Shown in pieces: positions 1 to 6,703 of a stretch of 9,703 bases of DNA. This stretch comes from Candidatus Zipacnadia bacterium (GTDB lineage: Bacteria; Armatimonadota; Zipacnadia; Zipacnadales; Zipacnadaceae): positions 1 through 9,703 of the forward strand of contig JALGTJ010000028.1 in assembly GCA_029821415.1 (NCBI GenBank), in the 5' to 3' direction. Within the stretch, counting starts at the first letter, position 1. Each line of letters opens with the position of its first letter. The translations under genes were made by a program, and so were the position numbers. Below the pieces are notes generated by a model. The model ran no database searches. It saw only the letters and a program-made list of their open reading frames with translations, and was not told where the DNA came from.

Positions 1-1
1 G

Positions 2-100
2 CCCATGGTAATAGCAGTAGCTGCCTATCTGGGCAATACCCGACTTATCGACAACATTAAGATCGAAGAGGACGCCACAAATGTTAAGAATGATGGCTAA
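2..100 (+). CDS. panC: Pantothenate synthetase PanC, C-terminal end (partial)
   Basis: Only the last 32 codons and the stop are present; the gene begins upstream of the window. The reading frame starting at base 2 ends in PMVIAVAAYLGNTRLIDNI followed by a short charged tail. This resembles the conserved C-terminal end of pantothenate synthetase, typically '(V)IAVAA..G.TRLIDN', which condenses pantoate with beta-alanine using ATP. The next gene, panD, makes the beta-alanine substrate and starts inside this gene with a 20-base overlap, a common pan-operon arrangement. The identity rests on a short tail plus context, so it is good but not certain. Confidence 0.85.
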   Translation, partial: PMVIAVAAYLGNTRLIDNIKIEEDATNVKNDG

Positions 101-437
101 GGCTAAGATTCACAATGCCACGGTCACCGATACTGACTTGTACTATGCAGGAAGTATTGGCATTGACCGCGAAATTATGGAGGCTGTTGATCTGCTGCCT
201 GATGAATGGGTAGTAGTGGTCAATATCAACAACGGGGCGCGATTCGAAACTTACGTCATCGCTGAACCCGCCGGAAGCAAGATAATACGCCTGTATGGAC
301 CATGTGCCCGGTTGGGGGAAGTAGGCGACGTCGTACACATTATGTCCTACTGTGCTATGGACGAAGAGGAAGCTCGTGGTAGCCAAATGAAGGTAGCCAT
401 ACTTGGTGAGAATAACACCATTGAGGAGAGTCAATGA
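81..437 (+). CDS. panD: Aspartate 1-decarboxylase PanD
   Basis: Converts L-aspartate to beta-alanine for pantothenate and CoA synthesis. It is a cytoplasmic pyruvoyl enzyme made as a proenzyme that cleaves itself. The 118 residues match the family's usual length. The start MLRMMAKAKIHNATVT fits the family N-terminus and is preceded by GAGGA at 68-72, 8 bases upstream. The self-cleavage site Gly24-Ser25 is present in YYAGSIGID, as are Lys9, Thr57, Arg54 (in NGAR) and Tyr58, which correspond to active-site and processing residues in the E. coli enzyme. One oddity is that the position equivalent to E. coli Asn72, in the usual '..NG.AA' segment, is Tyr72 (RLYGPCAR). The gene overlaps panC and its TGA overlaps an ATG with a good ribosome-binding site (434-436), so translation of the next gene is probably coupled. 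Confidence 0.96.
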   Translation: MLRMMAKAKIHNATVTDTDLYYAGSIGIDREIMEAVDLLPDEWVVVVNINNGARFETYVIAEPAGSKIIRLYGPCARLGEVGDVVHIMSYCAMDEEEARGSQMKVAILGENNTIEESQ

Positions 438-543
438 GCGAGCTTGAAAGTGACCTTGAGGCCCCACCAGCCGGGCAGTAATCCCGCCAGAAACTCGTGC
501 AGTCGGGAAACTGTTAGCTAAAGAGTCGGGAGTTGTTGCTGGG
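434..543 (+). pseudogene. nadC: Disrupted 5' end of nadC (start in a different frame from the body)
   Basis: The expected nadC start is the ATG at 434-436. It overlaps the panD stop as ATGA and has GAGGAG at 423-428, 5 bases upstream. This frame reads only MSELESDLEAPPAGQ and stops at 479-481. The conserved NadC sequence instead continues in another frame: from about 463 it reads TSRAVIPPETRAVG, then AKESGVVAGMEVA, which is the typical family stretch following the 'EDxGxGDxT' motif. That frame is open only from 460 and has no ATG, GTG or TTG before 544. The family usually has about 20 residues before the T-S/T-R segment, including an E-D-x-G-x-G-D-x-T motif that is absent here. The simplest reading is a missing segment whose length is one more than a multiple of three (for example 31, 34 or 37 bases), by genuine deletion or an assembly error. 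Confidence 0.75.
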
Positions 544-1236
544 ATGGAAGTAGCCCGGGAATGTTTCCGACAACTTAGCTCAGAGACCGAGTTTACGGTG
601 ATTAAGCATTCGGGCGAATGCTTTGAAGTCGGCGAGGTTCTGGCTATCATCCAGGGGCCGGCCCGCGCCCTACTGGCGGCCGAACGAACCGCGCTCAATT
701 TCCTGCAGAGGCTATGCGGCATCGCCACTCTCACGCGCAAGTTCGTGGATGCGGTGGCCGGCACTGGTGTCGAAATTGCCAATACCCGCAAGACCGACCC
801 GGGAATACGCTCACTTGACCACGCCGCAGTGCGCGCCGGAGGCGGGAAAAACCATCGTTACGCTCTATACGATGGTATACTAATAAAAGATAACCATATT
901 CGGCTGGTCGGGAGCATCAACGAAGCCGTGCGCGCAGCCCGGGACAACGCGCACCGACTGTTCAAGATTGAGGTCGAAACCACTAACCTAGACCAGGTTC
1001 GTGAGGCACTGGCGGCCGGTGCTGACATCATAATGCTGGACAATATGAGCCTGGAGATGATGCGCGAAGCGGTCCAGATCATTGGCGATCGCGCTCTCAT
1101 CGAGGCTTCCGGTGGTATTGAATTGGACGAAGTTGCCGAGATCGCTGCGATCGGGGTTGATATCATATCGGTCGGGACGCTGACCCACTCGGCGCCATCG
1201 CTGGATATAAGCCTGGAACTGTCTCCCGCCCAGTAG
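544..1236 (+). CDS. nadC: Nicotinate-nucleotide pyrophosphorylase (quinolinate phosphoribosyltransferase) NadC, N-terminally truncated as written
   Basis: Converts quinolinate and PRPP to nicotinate mononucleotide, CO2 and PPi in de novo NAD synthesis. Family hallmarks run in order: the hinge region ERTALNFLQRLCGIATLTR, the substrate-binding NTRKTDPGIR, the AVRAGGGKNHRYALYDGILI-KDNH block, the acidic strand EVET, MLDN, EASGGI and the C-terminal GTLTHSAPSLDISLEL. From the first in-frame ATG the product is 230 residues, against about 270-300 for the family, so most of the N-terminal open-sandwich domain is lost. Homology clearly continues upstream of this ATG to about 463, so 544 is probably not the natural start (see the 434-543 entry). 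NadC is a dimer in which the N-terminal domain helps form the active site, so the protein as written may be inactive. It sits directly after panC-panD, consistent with a vitamin and cofactor operon. Confidence 0.92.
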   Translation: MEVARECFRQLSSETEFTVIKHSGECFEVGEVLAIIQGPARALLAAERTALNFLQRLCGIATLTRKFVDAVAGTGVEIANTRKTDPGIRSLDHAAVRAGGGKNHRYALYDGILIKDNHIRLVGSINEAVRAARDNAHRLFKIEVETTNLDQVREALAAGADIIMLDNMSLEMMREAVQIIGDRALIEASGGIELDEVAEIAAIGVDIISVGTLTHSAPSLDISLELSPAQ

Positions 1237-1253
1237 CACAATAGACCCGTGGA

Positions 1254-2486
1254 GTGAATGGCTTGCGAATGTCGCCTCGCTCTCACAAGCTGGTAGTGCT
1301 GACGGGGGTAGTGGCAGTGATCAGCGCAGGGATAAGTGTTGCGGCTGAGCACAATCTGGCCGCCGGCAAACCCTACCTGTGCACTACCCAACTGCGGCCG
1401 GGCTGGACCGGGCTGGTTGACGGCCAAAATGATAGCGACCAGCCGCCTGCCTGTTTTGCCACAGACAACTCCCCGCAGTTCCCCAAAGAAGTAATAATCG
1501 ACCTGGGTGGAGTATATCAGCTAACCAAGATTGCCGTCTACAATAGCCTAAACGGCAACACACGCCACATCACCGTGTGGATTTCGCTGGATGCAAAAGA
1601 CTTTGCCCAGCTACGCGACTATTATTTCCCCCCCAATCGCATCCAGCCTCTGATCCACTCGTTTTCCTCCCATCCCCGGCCCGCCCGTTATATCAAAATA
1701 ACTATGCACGATACCTGGGCGGGAGGCGAAGGTGGCGATAACTGCCTGTACCTGCGCGAGGTAGAAGTCTACGGTGATCAAAATCCGGAAAGTACCACGA
1801 CAGATACCTGGGAGAGCATGATGGCTCTATCTCGCTGGCAGCCGCCGCTCGTCCGACCGCACTGTGTGGATCTGTTCCGCCGCTACTGCCTGGAGCAGCA
1901 AACAGATATCGTGGTCGGTGTATTGGGCGACCGGTTTGCTGTCTCAGCAGGCAGTTCAAGTGATGTACACGAGCCTACCTGGGTGGACCTGTTTATCGAG
2001 CGACTTAAGCAACGCGGCGCCTACCAGACTGTCCGAGTGCTGACCGACAACGGTGTGAAACTGGGCAACTTGCCGGCACTCCGCGAAACGCTCAATGACC
2101 TCCAATCAGTAGATTTGCTGATTATTGCCTACGGGACCGAGGCTAGCCTTTCAGACACGCCGACCCTGGAGTTCCGGCGCCAGCTTCAACAACTGGTGGA
2201 ACTAGTCCAGGAGGAGCTGACAGTACTGACCATAGTGGTTACGCCAGCGCCCTTTGCCCACCGGCCCGAACTGGCTGGACTCGCTCGGGTGCAAGGCAAA
2301 GACAGTTGGCGATTAGCCCGCGCCGCTGAGCAGGTTGCCGCGCTCACCGATTGCGCAGTGGTCCGGACAGCCTCGGTACTGGCTCACAGTGAGCACGGTG
2401 TTGCCGACCTCTACCAAGACAACTTATCATTGAGTGAGATGGGGCATCTGGCGCTGGCGCGAGCACTGGAGAACCTATTATGGTAA
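1254..2486 (+). CDS. Secreted discoidin-like (F5/8 type C) protein with degenerate SGNH-hydrolase domain
   Basis: About 405-410 residues. The hydrophobic segment VVLTGVVAVISAGISVAA followed by E looks like a Sec signal peptide with cleavage after VAA. The start is uncertain: GTG 1254, TTG 1263 (best spaced from GGAG at 1251-1254) and ATG 1269 are all in frame. Residues ~31-176 resemble a discoidin/F5/8 type C sandwich, with NLAAGKPY at the start, VIIDLGGVYQLTKIAVYN in the middle and ARYIKI...LREVEVYG at the end. Such domains bind carbohydrate or other surface ligands. Residues ~215-410 resemble the SGNH/GDSL hydrolase fold: VVGVLGD strand, NGVKLGN loop, LLIIAYG strand and a terminal LSEMGHLALARAL helix. 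The catalytic residues are replaced: block I GDS is GDR (Arg227), block III GxND is GTEA (294-297), and block V DxxH is DNLS (389-392). It is probably a binding or structural pseudoenzyme. Both domain calls are by eye. Confidence 0.7.
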   Translation: MNGLRMSPRSHKLVVLTGVVAVISAGISVAAEHNLAAGKPYLCTTQLRPGWTGLVDGQNDSDQPPACFATDNSPQFPKEVIIDLGGVYQLTKIAVYNSLNGNTRHITVWISLDAKDFAQLRDYYFPPNRIQPLIHSFSSHPRPARYIKITMHDTWAGGEGGDNCLYLREVEVYGDQNPESTTTDTWESMMALSRWQPPLVRPHCVDLFRRYCLEQQTDIVVGVLGDRFAVSAGSSSDVHEPTWVDLFIERLKQRGAYQTVRVLTDNGVKLGNLPALRETLNDLQSVDLLIIAYGTEASLSDTPTLEFRRQLQQLVELVQEELTVLTIVVTPAPFAHRPELAGLARVQGKDSWRLARAAEQVAALTDCAVVRTASVLAHSEHGVADLYQDNLSLSEMGHLALARALENLLW

Positions 2487-2535
2487 ATACAAAATGATAC
2501 ACCACACGCTACCGTATGAGACGAGGTAACCGCAA

Positions 2536-2850
2536 ATGCGAGTAGTCTGGGGCATAATTCTTGGTATTGTGCTGTTCTTCCCTGGTATCGTTCTGGTCCA
2601 ATGGGTGGGGGAAGATTTGCTTGGGTACAAGGAGATGTCAGTTACCGACGGCTGCTTAGTGATGATCATTATTCTGCTGAGCGTGATAATTGTTACCGGC
2701 ATTAGTCGCCGCGAGCCATACCAACAACCATCTCGGCGCCAGCCATCAACCACCGGTTCTGAGACAGAACCATATCCCCAACGGCCACCTTCTCGGGGCG
2801 TGCGCCGCCCATGGAGCCGGACCTCTTCCAGCCGCCGCAGTCAGCGATAA
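2536..2850 (+). CDS. Small two-helix membrane protein with basic Arg/Ser/Pro tail
   Basis: I do not recognise this family. The product is 104 residues. Two hydrophobic segments, roughly residues 4-25 (WGIILGIVLFFPGIVLVQWV) and 38-57 (CLVMIIILLSVIIVTGIS), flank a short acidic loop (GEDLLGYKEMSVTDG). The last ~45 residues are hydrophilic, rich in Arg, Ser, Pro and Gln, and probably disordered; the positive charge suggests a cytoplasmic side. The ATG has GAGG at 2523-2526, nine bases upstream. The stop TAA shares its last base with the ATG of the next gene at 2850, so the two are probably translationally coupled and may work together. The start choice and the existence of the gene rest on the ribosome-binding site, membrane-type composition and tight spacing, not on homology. 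Confidence 0.6.
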   Translation: MRVVWGIILGIVLFFPGIVLVQWVGEDLLGYKEMSVTDGCLVMIIILLSVIIVTGISRREPYQQPSRRQPSTTGSETEPYPQRPPSRGVRRPWSRTSSSRRSQR

Positions 2851-3287
2851 TGAATCCCACCCTGGAGTCGCTACAACCAGCCCATTCCTCTGATCCGTCG
2901 GCAATACGCCCACGCATCGGCATAGCACTTCTATTGCTTTATGTCGTAGTAACACAAGTAGCGCTGGTCATATCAGGTTGCGGAAAGCCACGCACCATCA
3001 CCAGCATAGATGCTATTCAAGTGCGCCGATACCGCTGGTACGTGGATGACGTGAAGACCAAGGTGTGGATAGTAGGTGAACTGCAGAACACCAGCGATGC
3101 CACCGTGGAGGCTGTGGAGGTCCACGTTATACTCCACGATTCACACGGTAGCGTCAGCGGCACGAACGCAGTGGTGGAGGAAGACCTTAAAGCAGGTGAG
3201 ATCCGCGTCTTCCATCTGGGGGTGACGCGACAGGGGGGAACTGCCACAGTGACTGTGGAACTGAAACAGCCTGAGGAACCACACTGA
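2850..3287 (+). CDS. Putative FxLYD-domain lipoprotein
   Basis: About 145 residues from ATG 2850, which overlaps the previous stop as TAATG. An in-frame ATG at 2811 would add 13 residues but cost a 40-base overlap, so I prefer 2850, though neither start has a clear Shine-Dalgarno sequence. The N-terminus has a charged stretch (AIRPR), a long hydrophobic run (IGIALLLLYVVVTQVALV) and a lipobox-like ISGC with Cys44, which suggests lipidation and membrane anchoring after a long leader. The mature part, about 100 residues, has the pattern of FxLYD-type beta-sandwich domains: VWIVGELQNTSDATVEAVEV, then VEEDLKAGEIRVFHLGV. These domains occur in extracytoplasmic proteins and are usually of unknown function. 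A simple N-terminal membrane anchor without lipidation is an alternative. Confidence 0.65.
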   Translation: MNPTLESLQPAHSSDPSAIRPRIGIALLLLYVVVTQVALVISGCGKPRTITSIDAIQVRRYRWYVDDVKTKVWIVGELQNTSDATVEAVEVHVILHDSHGSVSGTNAVVEEDLKAGEIRVFHLGVTRQGGTATVTVELKQPEEPH

Positions 3288-3382
3288 CCAGCCTGCTCAC
3301 CCTATAAGCGATACCAGCCAAACGAATGGGTAATTAGCCAGCGCCACCCTGGGTGCTGCGATTCAACTGCTGGGAGGGCATA

Positions 3383-4003
3383 GTGGATCGCCAGTTGCGC
3401 GCAGGCTTCACGTTGATCGAACTAGTCGCGGTAGTGGCTATCATTTTGATCCTTGCTGCCATGCTCTTGCCGGTTTTCGAGCAGGCCACAAAGTCTGCTG
3501 AAGCCACCAGTTGCCTGGCCAACGTGCGGCACCTGACCCTGGCCAGCCAACTATACGCCAGCGATTACGACGAGGGGCTGCCTCCCGCGCTGCTTGACCT
3601 GCCCGATAACACCACAAAGAGCTGCTGGGATGTTCTGCTGCTTCCCTATGTCAGCAGCCGCCAGATCTATCTGTGCCCCGCTGATGAGAACCCCACCGCC
3701 GGCCCGGCGTACACCAACTCTCTGACGCATAGCTACGGTATCAACCTCGACCTTACGATGATCGGCGGCTATCCCGGGGCCTCGCTGAAACTAACCTGTA
3801 TACCCCAGCCCGGCGAGACCATACTGTTCTTTGACCTGGCGCAGGCCTTTTCGTATGGCTGGCGGGCCTCCTGGGGTAATATGTCGCAGTATGTGGCTGC
3901 TCGCCATAACCAGGCCTGCAATTTTGCCTTCTGCGCCGGTAACGCCAAGCGCATTAAGCCACCAGAGACCCTGACCAACACTGTAAACCTCTGGGAGCCT
4001 TGA
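3383..4003 (+). CDS. Prepilin-type (type II secretion/pseudopilin-like) protein of the H-X9-DG class
   Basis: About 206 residues from GTG 3383, chosen because GGGAGGG at 3372-3378 lies just upstream and gives the usual short leader; GTG 3353 would add 10 residues. The leader MDRQLRAG is followed by FTLIEL, a class III prepilin cleavage/N-methylation signal with the conserved Glu at mature position 5, then a hydrophobic helix to about residue 31. The downstream PVFEQA, SCLANVRHL and YASDYDEGLPP pattern marks the large family of prepilin-like proteins with a C-terminal H-X9-DG motif, common in Armatimonadota and Planctomycetes-type bacteria. The expected motif is RHNQACNFAFCAGNAK: His175 and Gly186 are kept but the Asp is Ala185. 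The C-terminus NLWEP is also typical. These proteins are thought to be processed by prepilin peptidase and exported; their individual roles are unknown. No pilus machinery is in the window. Confidence 0.85.
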   Translation: MDRQLRAGFTLIELVAVVAIILILAAMLLPVFEQATKSAEATSCLANVRHLTLASQLYASDYDEGLPPALLDLPDNTTKSCWDVLLLPYVSSRQIYLCPADENPTAGPAYTNSLTHSYGINLDLTMIGGYPGASLKLTCIPQPGETILFFDLAQAFSYGWRASWGNMSQYVAARHNQACNFAFCAGNAKRIKPPETLTNTVNLWEP

Positions 4004-4081
4004 CGGGACTTGGTGGTTGGGCCGACGTCACCGGTAAGAACAAATTGCCTGTAGTCACATCCTCCCGAGCCTGCCTCTTGC

Positions 4082-4111
4082 TTGCCTATTATAGCCCGAG
4101 CGCCTTATAAT
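4082..4111 (+). promoter_or_regulatory. Sigma-70-like promoter candidate upstream of the amidase
   Basis: TTGCCT at 4082-4087 and a perfect TATAAT at 4106-4111 are separated by 18 bases. It lies in the 106-base gap after the prepilin-like gene, where no clear terminator hairpin was seen. The -10 box overlaps the ATG at 4110, so a transcript from this promoter would begin near 4118 and could only use the ATG at 4146. The sigma factor preference of this organism is unknown. Confidence 0.45.
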
Positions 4112-4145
4112 GCCAGACATCCGCAGTGCAAGGCAACTACAAACA

Positions 4146-5879
4146 ATGCCGCCTAAACACACTCTATTTGCAGCAATCCTGTTAATCATTGCCGCCCGAA
4201 GCTTGGTCGCTGATGCTCCTGCCGAGGTCTACCTGCAGGTAGCCGGCCAGCAGATAACTACCCCGCCCGTCCCCTATGTAGAAAACAACTTGCTTTGGGG
4301 GCCAGTGGATGCTGTGGCACGGGCGCTGGGCGCCCAGGTTAACTGGCAGCCCCAGCAGAAACGCTTGACCGCCACGGGGCCAAACGGCCAGCAGCTTCAA
4401 TTGGAAGCGGGGGAGACCTACTTCTGGCAGGAGGGGCAACAAGTTCCTCTACCAGCGCGGATATCAGTTGCAGATGGGGTGCTGGTCGCTCCCCTCCCCC
4501 CCATCATTGAAGCTCTGGGCGGCGAGCTTTCTGTGAACAAAGCGCGAACTCGTTTCTATGTAATCGTGCCGATGGACCCGCCAGTGATACGCGGGGATGA
4601 CGAAGGCTTTGCCATAGAATTGAAGACAACCGGTCTGGTCGCTGGCGAGGTCAAATATCTCCGCGACCCCTACCGCGCCTACCTCGACATCCACGGAGCC
4701 AGACCACACTCACCGAGCGGCCGGCGCTATATTGGCCGATGCGGGGTATGGCGGCTACGCTGGGGCCAGTTCTCCGACCGACCGCCGATCGCCCGTTATG
4801 TCCTGGACCTCAATCAGAAGCAACAGGTGGTGTGGCTGCCTCGCGCTGATGGCCGCGGTGGCTCACTTATCGTTGGAAAGTTCGATGGCGATGAGCCGGA
4901 GCTGCCGATCTGCTATCCTCAGCTCAAATGCCTGCAAGTATATCAAACCAACAACCAGGCCACAGTCGTCCAAGCAGATTTGTCGCTGCCAGCAGAGCTG
5001 GATTACAGGGTGCTGGCTCAGCCCTGGAGGATACGGCTCCAGCTCAAAGATGCTCAGATGCAAAGGCCAATGCTTCGTCAGCGCGGCTATGGCAAGATCG
5101 TCCAGGGCGCCGAGGCACTCCCCACCGACGATGGTGTAATAATAGAAGTATACCTCAACAAGCTGATGCGCTTTGACGTTGAAAGAATAGATGCCCAACA
5201 CACCTGGCAGGTTAGGCTGTCCTTCCAGAAGGCTCGGCTTTGTGATAAACTAATAATGATAGACCCAGGTCACGGAGGCAAAGATAGTGGCGCGCGCGGC
5301 CGCAAGTTACTGGAGAAGGACGTAAATCTGGACGTAGCGCTGCGGATAGCCCACCAGTTGGCGGCACAGCACTGCACCGCTATCTTGACTCGCGACCGTG
5401 ATGTCTTTGTGGGACTCTTTGACCGAGCCAAGCTGGCCCGCCAATTGGCGGTAGACGCCTTTGTGAGTATTCACTGCAACGCTATGCCCCAGCCGGATAC
5501 CAACTGGGGCACCGAAACATATTACTGTACGCCGCAGAGCAATATGCTCGCGGTTATTCTTCAGCAGCAGCTTCTGCAGGCGCTGGGACGAAAAGACAAT
5601 GGAGTACGGCACGCGCAGTTCGTGGTGATTCGCGAGAATGAAATCCCCTCAGTGCTAGTGGAACTTATGTACCTGAACCACCACGAAGAAGAACAGCTAC
5701 TGAGCAAGCCGGAGGTGCGGGCTGCTGCCGCCGAGGCAGTAGTTCGGGGGCTGCGCCAGTACTTTGAGGGCCCGCCGGATGCGCCAACTACTCAGACGGC
5801 GGCAAACAAAGAGAATGGGACCAACGAAACCCCGCAAGAGGACTTCGGTCCTACTGACGGCAATCCAGAAGGAGGCTGA
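4146..5879 (+). CDS. N-acetylmuramoyl-L-alanine amidase with copper-amine-oxidase-N-like and AMIN domains (Amidase_3)
   Basis: Zinc-dependent hydrolase that cuts the amide bond between MurNAc and the stem peptide in peptidoglycan; exported. From ATG 4146 it has 577 residues and starts with a signal peptide (MPPKHTLFAAILLIIAARS...). ATG 4110 would add 12 residues but overlaps a TATAAT box and has no ribosome-binding site. Domains in order: copper-amine-oxidase-N-like repeats at about 30-140 (VEN...W.PV.AVARALGAQVNW and PPIIEALGGELSV); an AMIN-type region at about 150-240 (LRDPYRAYLDIHG, VWRLRWGQF, ARYVLDL); a second, weaker AMIN-like region at about 255-365; and Amidase_3 at about 369-550. Catalytic residues are present: His376 in DPGHGG, Glu390 in LEKD, His443 in SIHCNA and Glu506 in VELMYL. 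The last ~30 residues are Asn/Thr/Pro/Gly-rich and probably disordered. AMIN domains usually direct amidases to peptidoglycan or secretin sites. It is followed closely by rph. Confidence 0.92.
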   Translation: MPPKHTLFAAILLIIAARSLVADAPAEVYLQVAGQQITTPPVPYVENNLLWGPVDAVARALGAQVNWQPQQKRLTATGPNGQQLQLEAGETYFWQEGQQVPLPARISVADGVLVAPLPPIIEALGGELSVNKARTRFYVIVPMDPPVIRGDDEGFAIELKTTGLVAGEVKYLRDPYRAYLDIHGARPHSPSGRRYIGRCGVWRLRWGQFSDRPPIARYVLDLNQKQQVVWLPRADGRGGSLIVGKFDGDEPELPICYPQLKCLQVYQTNNQATVVQADLSLPAELDYRVLAQPWRIRLQLKDAQMQRPMLRQRGYGKIVQGAEALPTDDGVIIEVYLNKLMRFDVERIDAQHTWQVRLSFQKARLCDKLIMIDPGHGGKDSGARGRKLLEKDVNLDVALRIAHQLAAQHCTAILTRDRDVFVGLFDRAKLARQLAVDAFVSIHCNAMPQPDTNWGTETYYCTPQSNMLAVILQQQLLQALGRKDNGVRHAQFVVIRENEIPSVLVELMYLNHHEEEQLLSKPEVRAAAAEAVVRGLRQYFEGPPDAPTTQTAANKENGTNETPQEDFGPTDGNPEGG

Positions 5880-5885
5880 GCAGCC

Positions 5886-6614
5886 TTGCTGCGCATTGAT
5901 GGACGGGACAACAAGGACTTGCGTGATCTGACTATCATCCGAGACGTAAACAAGTATGCCGAAGGCTCCTGCCAGATCCAGATGGGCGATACCATCGTCT
6001 ACTGCACTGCGACAGTTGAAGACCGCGTGCCTCACTGGCTGGTTAACAGTCAGCAGGGCTGGGTGACGGCTGATTACGGAATGCTACCCCGCTCGACCCG
6101 AGAACGATCTCCCCGCGAATCGAAGCAGGGATATCGCAGCGGACGCACTCAGGAGATTGAACGGCTCATCGGCCGGTCCCTGCGCGCAGCAGTGAATTTG
6201 CATGCCCTGGGCGAACGCACTATCCAGCTTGACTGCGACGTCCTCCAGGCGGATGGGGGTACCCGCACAGCGGCAGTTACCGCTGCTTACGTCGCGCTGG
6301 CACAAGCCTGCAGCTACCTGCGCAAGAACAACCAGATAAAAAGCTGGCCATTGCGCGATCAAGTAGCGGCAATCTCGGTCGGGCTGGTTTCCGGGGAGTT
6401 ACTGCTCGATCTGTGTTACGAAGAAGACGTTCGCGCGGCGGTGGATATGAACTTAGTAATGACCGCAAGCGGCAACGTCGTGGAGTTGCAAGCCACCGCT
6501 GAGGGCGCACCCTTCACCGTCAAACAAATGAACGAGATGATAGCTCTGGGACGCGAGGGACTGGCAAAAGTGTTCAGCCAGCAGCAAGAAGCCCTGGCCA
6601 ACCTGAAGAGATAG
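5886..6614 (+). CDS. rph: Ribonuclease PH (tRNA 3'-end processing exoribonuclease)
   Basis: Phosphate-dependent 3'-to-5' exonuclease that trims tRNA and other RNA 3' ends, acting as a hexameric ring in the cytoplasm. The 242 residues match the family length. Diagnostic stretches appear in order: LRIDGRDNKDLR, VYCTATVED, QGWVTADYGMLPRST, SGRTQEIERLIGRSLRAAV, CDVLQADGGTRTAAVTAAYV, EDVRAAVDMNLVMT and LQATAEGAPFT. The GRTxEI arginine and the DGGTRTA phosphate-site region are intact. The start is TTG at 5886, supported by AAGGAGG at 5869-5875 inside the end of the amidase gene, 10 bases upstream. Only 6 bases separate it from the amidase stop, so the two are probably co-transcribed. Confidence 0.97.
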   Translation: MLRIDGRDNKDLRDLTIIRDVNKYAEGSCQIQMGDTIVYCTATVEDRVPHWLVNSQQGWVTADYGMLPRSTRERSPRESKQGYRSGRTQEIERLIGRSLRAAVNLHALGERTIQLDCDVLQADGGTRTAAVTAAYVALAQACSYLRKNNQIKSWPLRDQVAAISVGLVSGELLLDLCYEEDVRAAVDMNLVMTASGNVVELQATAEGAPFTVKQMNEMIALGREGLAKVFSQQQEALANLKR

Positions 6615-6622
6615 AGCCCCCT

Positions 6623-6640
6623 GTCTTGCTGAGGCAAGGC
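6623..6640 (+). other. Short intercistronic hairpin between rph and rdgB
   Basis: GTCTTGC, loop TGAG, then GCAAGGC can form a 7-pair stem with one T-G pair, 9 bases after the rph stop. No T-run follows, so it is not a classical terminator. It could be an mRNA-stability or attenuation structure, or chance. Confidence 0.3.
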
Positions 6641-6703
6641 TACCATCATTACGCCCGCATAGACCAGCACACAGGCAAGTCTCGCAGCGAGGAGTTCAGC
6701 CAG

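Noticed and set aside
544..546. ATG 544 as the natural start of nadC
   Set aside because: Family-conserved residues are encoded in frame upstream of it, from about 463, and the ribosome-binding site belongs to ATG 434.
2811..2849. ATG 2811 as the start of the FxLYD protein
   Set aside because: It would overlap the upstream gene by 40 bases, whereas ATG 2850 forms a standard TAATG junction and yields a complete leader.
6626..6703. N-terminal extension of RdgB from TTG 6626
   Set aside because: The extension has no family similarity, and ATG 6704 has a well-spaced GAGGAG and gives the normal length.
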